Source: ZLKRG08 sp963977625 (GTDB lineage Bacteria; Actinomycetota; Actinomycetes; Nanopelagicales; Nanopelagicaceae). Taken from it: a stretch of DNA of 9,547 bases. The notes beneath the pieces were generated by a model, which saw only the letters and a program-made list of their open reading frames with translations, was not told the DNA's origin and did not search any database. The translations under genes and the position numbers were made by a program. The stretch lies in assembly GCA_963977625.1 (NCBI GenBank), contig CAXBPX010000046.1:1-9547 (forward strand), given 5' to 3'. This document shows, piece by piece, positions 6,977-9,547 of the stretch (positions are counted from its first letter, which is position 1; the number at the start of each line of letters is the position of its first letter).

Positions 6977-7534
6977 TTAAGCTTTTGTTGCATTAATTGC
7001 GGCGCGAATAATCGGAGTTGCTTCATCCCAAGACTGGATAAATGCAGCTCCAAATTGAATCCACACACCATGTATCAATAAGTTAACTCTCCACGCTGGC
7101 ATGCCATCAGCAGAAGTCGCACCATCTGGCAATCGATATGCATCCATTTCATCAATATTTGGAATCTCGACTCGAACCATTCCTTCTTTTTGCCACTGCG
7201 CTACTCGGGATTTCCAGAGATCATTTTTATCTAACGCCCAAATTACGGTGCCACCAACTTCAGCATTTTGATCTCCATAAGTACAAGCTCTACCGCCAGC
7301 ATTAATTGCTTCATAGAGATCAGTTCCCGCTGCTGGTTTCCATTCAGTTGGAATATATTGTGATGGCGGAATTACCAGCGCAAAAGCTGCATTTACATCG
7401 GGCAGTTCGCAAGTTGTTGGCACAATTCTTTCGGCAACACTTGGTGATGGAGTAGCTGGCGTAACAGGCTTTTCAGTACTTCCGCATCCGCTTAAAAATA
7501 CGGCTATCGCCAAGAAAACTACGCGCAGTTTCAT
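6977..7534 (-). CDS. Small putative lipoprotein of unknown function
   Basis: From the chosen start the product is 185 residues: MKLRVVFLAIAVFLSG followed by the lipobox cysteine C17 (LSGC), so it should be lipidated and held on the outer face of the membrane. A Thr/Pro/Ser-rich linker comes next, then a soluble domain with two more cysteines (C42 in TTCELPD and C84 in RACTYG) that may form a disulfide. This layout recalls DUF3558-like actinobacterial lipoproteins, but I cannot assign a family. ATG 7532-7534 is preferred because TAAACT (7542-7547, minus strand) lies 7 bases ahead as a leaderless -10 box. ATG at 7552, adding six residues (MRKLLT), is a real alternative. A still longer frame to 7591 would run into rnpB. 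No Shine-Dalgarno is seen for any start. Confidence 0.8.
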   Translation of the reverse strand: MKLRVVFLAIAVFLSGCGSTEKPVTPATPSPSVAERIVPTTCELPDVNAAFALVIPPSQYIPTEWKPAAGTDLYEAINAGGRACTYGDQNAEVGGTVIWALDKNDLWKSRVAQWQKEGMVRVEIPNIDEMDAYRLPDGATSADGMPAWRVNLLIHGVWIQFGAAFIQSWDEATPIIRAAINATKA

Positions 7535-7541
7535 GGTTAAT

Positions 7542-7547
7542 AGTTTA
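7542..7547 (-). promoter_or_regulatory. Candidate -10 box of the lipoprotein gene
   Basis: On the minus strand this reads TAAACT, a TAnnnT-type -10, with ATG 7534 starting after 7 bases. No good -35 box is seen at 16-18 bases upstream. The geometry matches the promoter in front of dppB. Confidence 0.35.
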
Positions 7548-7552
7548 CGCAT

Positions 7553-7558
7553 TACAAT
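7553..7558 (+). promoter_or_regulatory. Candidate -10 box of rnpB
   Basis: TACAAT matches TATAAT at five of six positions. Transcription would start near 7564-7566, which is where the first helix (P1) of the RNase P RNA begins. The hexamer 17 bases upstream (TTCATG, 7530-7535) is a poor -35 box and overlaps the lipoprotein start codon on the other strand. Confidence 0.45.
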
Positions 7559-7560
7559 TT

Positions 7561-7942
7561 GCGATGAGTCTCCCGGATCACCGCGTTGCAATTAGTGTCA
7601 AAACTGGTAGCACCGAGGAAAGTCCGGACTCCAAAGAGCAAAGCGGTGGGTAATTCCCACCCGGAGCAATCCGCGAGCAAGTGCAACAGAGAGTAAACCG
7701 CCAATAGCAATATTGGTAAGGGTGAAACGGTGGTGTAAGAGACCACCAGTATCTGTAGTAATACAGGTAGCTAGGTAAACCTCGCTTGGAGCAAGACCAT
7801 GTAGTTAACGATTGAGAGCTGCTCGCTCGAGTTAACGGGTAGGTTGCTTGAGTTTGTTAGTAATAACAAACCTAGATGGATGGTGATCCCAAACTCTGTA
7901 AAAAGAGAGGACAGAATCCGGCTTATAGGGCAACTCGTTTAA
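7561..7942 (+). ncRNA. rnpB: RNase P RNA, bacterial type A
   Basis: This is the catalytic RNA of ribonuclease P, which trims the 5' leader of tRNA precursors. The universal blocks appear in the right order. GAGGAAAGTCCGGACTCC lies near 7615-7633, ACAGAGAGTAAACCGCC at about 7686-7702, and GGTAAGGGTGAAACGGTGG and GTAAGAGACCACC follow it. GGAGCAAGACC is near 7788-7798, and ACAGAATCCGGCTTATAGGG ends the conserved core at 7911-7930. The ends are set by helix P1: GATGAGT 7563-7569 pairs with ACTCGTT 7933-7939, including two G-U pairs. The length of about 380 bases and the block order fit type A, the form of actinobacteria and most other bacteria. A -10 box lies before it and a terminator after it. 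Exact ends are uncertain by a few bases. Confidence 0.97.
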
Positions 7943-7948
7943 CAACAT

Positions 7949-7986
7949 GGGGGTCCTCGCTAAAACGGCGGGGACCTTCTCCTTTT
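7949..7986 (+). terminator. Rho-independent terminator of rnpB
   Basis: GGTCCTCGC (7952-7960) pairs with GCGGGGACC (7968-7976) as a 9-bp stem with one G-U pair and a 7-base loop. Weaker outer pairs extend it to 7949-7979. A pyrimidine-rich tail with TTTT (7983-7986) follows. On the minus strand no T-run follows the stem, so it should not stop transcription arriving from the iolD side. Confidence 0.75.
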
Positions 7987-7991
7987 AAAAA

Positions 7992-8219
7992 TTACTTTCT
8001 TTCGATTGAACCTTTACCTAATAGCGGCTTTTGATTCTTAATATTTTCCTGATAGTTCTTGAGCGCTGCTTGAGTGGATTCAAGTGTTGAAACTTGGGCA
8101 ATCGGAACATCCCACCAACCTTCTCCATCAGGGCCATAGAGCAGCGGATCATTATTAATGTGAATTAAAGTTGCTTTGTTACTTGCCCTTGCATCCTTTA
8201 TCGCTTTCGACAAGTCGCT
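7992..8219 (-). pseudogene. iolD: C-terminal remnant of IolD-like 3D-(3,5/4)-trihydroxycyclohexane-1,2-dione hydrolase
   Basis: About 75 codons in one minus-strand frame match the end of IolD, a thiamine-diphosphate enzyme of myo-inositol breakdown. SDLSKAIKDARASNKATLI resembles the stretch where the last helix leads into the final strand, and GEGWWDVPIAQVSTLESTQA is the family's characteristic WWxVxxAxVS tail. Upstream of about 8219 this frame stops resembling IolD, and the DNA instead reads as uxuA in another frame. More than four fifths of the gene, including the thiamine-diphosphate binding parts, is absent. The frame continues open to an ATG at 8504, but that part is only the shadow of uxuA. 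The stop lies just behind the rnpB terminator. It is either a remnant after deletion or one side of an assembly joint. Confidence 0.72.
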
Positions 8220-8811
8220 TATATGACTCGACGCTACGACGTAGTTGCGGGATGCCGCCAAGCTTTTCCCCTGGTGGCTCCCCTGGGTGAATACCGCGGC
8301 GAATTCCCTCTTCTTCAGCAATTGGGGTGATGATTTTGATCCAGTACTCGAGATTTGCCCACATCTCTTCTTCTGAGTACTCGCGATCGTGAGTGAGTGG
8401 GAACTTTTGGGCAAGTGAATCATCAAATGCAGTTGCAAGCGCGCCACCACGAATGTGCTTGGGAGGGGTACGCCAGACATGCGATGGCATCCAGTTGTAA
8501 CCAAAGATTGGAATCCCAGCGCGAGCGATATTGCGAACGGTAAAAATCATGTTCTCAATCTGCTGATCCCGCTTAGGACCATTGAGCATGATGTGGTCAT
8601 AGAAGTTAGTCGGCACATTCTCAAGCGCGCTGAGCTTGAGGCCAAATTGTTCAACTCGAAGGCGAAGCTTGACTAGATCGTGAAGTTGCCATTTCCCACC
8701 ATCGCCCGGAATGAGCGGAGTATTAAAGAGAATATCTGTTGCGCCAAATTGCTGCGCGAATTGGAGATACTCCTCGCTGGCTACCTGAAATTGCCCAAAC
8801 CCTGGTCGCAT
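8179..8811 (-). pseudogene. uxuA: Mannonate dehydratase (UxuA-like), truncated at the 3' end
   Basis: The frame encodes 210 residues, while the family is normally about 340-400. The N-terminal half is well preserved as a TIM-barrel mannonate dehydratase: SALENVPTNFYDHIMLNGPKRD, QIENMIFTVRNIARAGI, FGYNWMP (104-110), then GIRRGIHPGEPPGEKLGGIP (169-188) with the metal-binding HP motif (usually HPDDPP, here HPGEPP), and RRSVESYKRLVE (191-202). After about residue 202 the match ends and eight unrelated codons lead to TAA at 8179-8181. The C-terminal half of the barrel is lost, so the protein should not be active. The enzyme dehydrates D-mannonate to 2-keto-3-deoxygluconate in hexuronate use. The start at 8811 has AAGGGG (8818-8823, minus strand) 6 bases upstream. 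It follows the sugar permease gene by 24 bases, so the two were probably co-transcribed. Confidence 0.8.
8206..8220. other. Joint between uxuA-derived and iolD-derived sequence
   Basis: In this stretch both the uxuA frame (KRLVE) and the iolD frame (SDLSK) still look plausible, so the break lies here, perhaps at a short shared sequence. By hand count, G+C is about 40% for 7981-8220 and about 53-54% for 8221-8400. Confidence 0.65.
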
Positions 8812-8835
8812 TTTCTTCCCCTTCTTTTTTTTGGT

Positions 8836-9547
8836 TTAACCCTTAACTGAACCTGTTTGTAAACCTTCAACAACAAATCGTTGGCCGATGAAATAAATGG
8901 CCATGATGGGGATTGCCGCAATCGATGAGTAGGCCATCGTGCGACCCCATGGAACTTCATCTGCTACGGAAAGATTGAGAATTGCTACCGGCACCGTACG
9001 CACTTCTGGCGAGACGTTAATCACGAGTGAGTACAAAAGCTCGTTATACGCACCAGTAAAGGTGATGATCGCCACTGAAATTAAGCCTGGTGCCACCAAA
9101 GGCACCAAGACATACCAAAGCGCTTGAATTCTATTTGCGCCATCAATACGTGCGGCTTGTTCTAATTCAGGAGGTAGAGATTTGAAGAAGCCGAGGAGTA
9201 AGTATGTCGAGAGAGGCACAGTAAAACTCAGGTATACAAGGACTAATCCTTTAAGCGAATTGGAGAGTGAAAGGTTTGCCATGATGACTGCAAACGGAAT
9301 AAAAAGCAGCGCCCCTGGAGTTAAGAATGCGATGATGATTATTCGTCCCATGGTGTCGCGACCTTTGAAATTAAGAATCGTGAGCGCGTAAGCCGACATC
9401 ACTCCGAAGATCACAGCGAGCATCGTTGCCGAGCTGCAAACAACGAGGCTGTTGTAAATCGCCTTTCGAAATTCAGGATTTGTGAAAGCAGCTTTAAAGT
9501 TTTCAAGTGTGGAATCTGAGGCGGGCAGAAGAGTGGGATTGCTCCAT
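8836..9547 (-). CDS. Sugar ABC transporter permease, CUT1/MalG type, 5' end outside window
   Basis: The frame is open to the window edge (last full codon at 9544-9546), so an internal ATG at 9423 is not the start. About 237 C-terminal residues are visible. The N-terminal visible part, NPTLLPASDSTLENFKAAF then RKAIYNSLVV, is the typical MalG-class lead into helix 2, followed by SAYAL. PLSTYLLLGFFKSLPPELEQAARIDGANRIQALWYVLVPLVAPGL contains the EAA loop that contacts the ATPase. The C-terminus FVVEGLQTGSVKG is the standard ending (GLTAGAVKG type). The protein forms half of the membrane channel of a carbohydrate importer. The neighbouring uxuA suggests a uronate or related sugar acid as cargo, which is inference only. 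Its G+C is higher than that of the left part of the window. Confidence 0.92.
   Translation of the reverse strand, partial: WSNPTLLPASDSTLENFKAAFTNPEFRKAIYNSLVVCSSATMLAVIFGVMSAYALTILNFKGRDTMGRIIIIAFLTPGALLFIPFAVIMANLSLSNSLKGLVLVYLSFTVPLSTYLLLGFFKSLPPELEQAARIDGANRIQALWYVLVPLVAPGLISVAIITFTGAYNELLYSLVINVSPEVRTVPVAILNLSVADEVPWGRTMAYSSIAAIPIMAIYFIGQRFVVEGLQTGSVKG

Noticed and set aside
7552..7746. Minus-strand open frame of 64 codons
   Set aside because: It lies antisense within the 5' part of the RNase P RNA and has no supporting features.
8215..8504. The long open frame in the iolD phase continuing up to an ATG at 8504
   Set aside because: This part is antiphase to the well-conserved uxuA sequence and resembles nothing itself; only the part below about 8219 matches IolD.
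8939..9391. Plus-strand open frames opposite the sugar permease
   Set aside because: Compositional shadows with many basic residues and no recognisable motif, opposite a clear MalG-type gene.
1..9547. CRISPR array, insertion sequence, phage genes or toxin-antitoxin pair
   Set aside because: No regularly spaced direct repeats, transposase or integrase motifs, terminal inverted repeats or small paired genes were seen on reading both strands.

Overview
The window looks like a chromosomal segment of a low-GC, streamlined actinobacterium, something like the freshwater acI/Nanopelagicales group. This is an inference, not a proof. It rests on a composition near 42% G+C over most of the window, very tight gene packing (4-base and 1-base overlaps), type A RNase P RNA, and promoters with a TAnnnT -10 box placed so that transcripts would start at or next to the ATG.

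Layout: (1) The 3' end of a histidine-phosphatase-like gene overlaps a TerC/Alx-type membrane protein gene (1-1243, +). (2) A complete peptide/nickel-type ABC importer follows (1418-6976, +): a secreted substrate-binding protein, then two permeases and two ATPases. The binding-protein gene has a long leader that can fold (1288-1387) and a strong hairpin terminator behind it. A separate candidate promoter lies directly in front of the four membrane and ATPase genes. This suggests the binding protein is made in excess over the translocator. (3) A small lipoprotein gene on the minus strand (6977-7534) abuts dppF tail to tail. It is divergent from rnpB, the RNase P RNA gene (about 7561-7942, +), which ends in its own terminator. 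(4) From 7992 to the end everything is on the minus strand: the last ~75 codons of an iolD-like gene, a mannonate dehydratase (uxuA) gene without its 3' part, and a CUT1-type sugar ABC permease running off the window.

The most unusual feature is the joint at about 8206-8220. The uxuA reading frame stops matching its family there, and a different frame begins to match the C-terminus of IolD. Local G+C rises from about 40% to about 53% at the same point. The options are a deletion between two same-strand sugar-catabolism genes, a transfer boundary, or a chimeric assembly or amplification joint. The second notable feature is the leader of the binding-protein gene. It holds three perfect 8-bp inverted-repeat pairs, and two of them share bases, so they could form a pseudoknot or a switch. 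I do not recognise it as a known riboswitch class. No CRISPR array, insertion sequence, phage gene or tRNA was seen.
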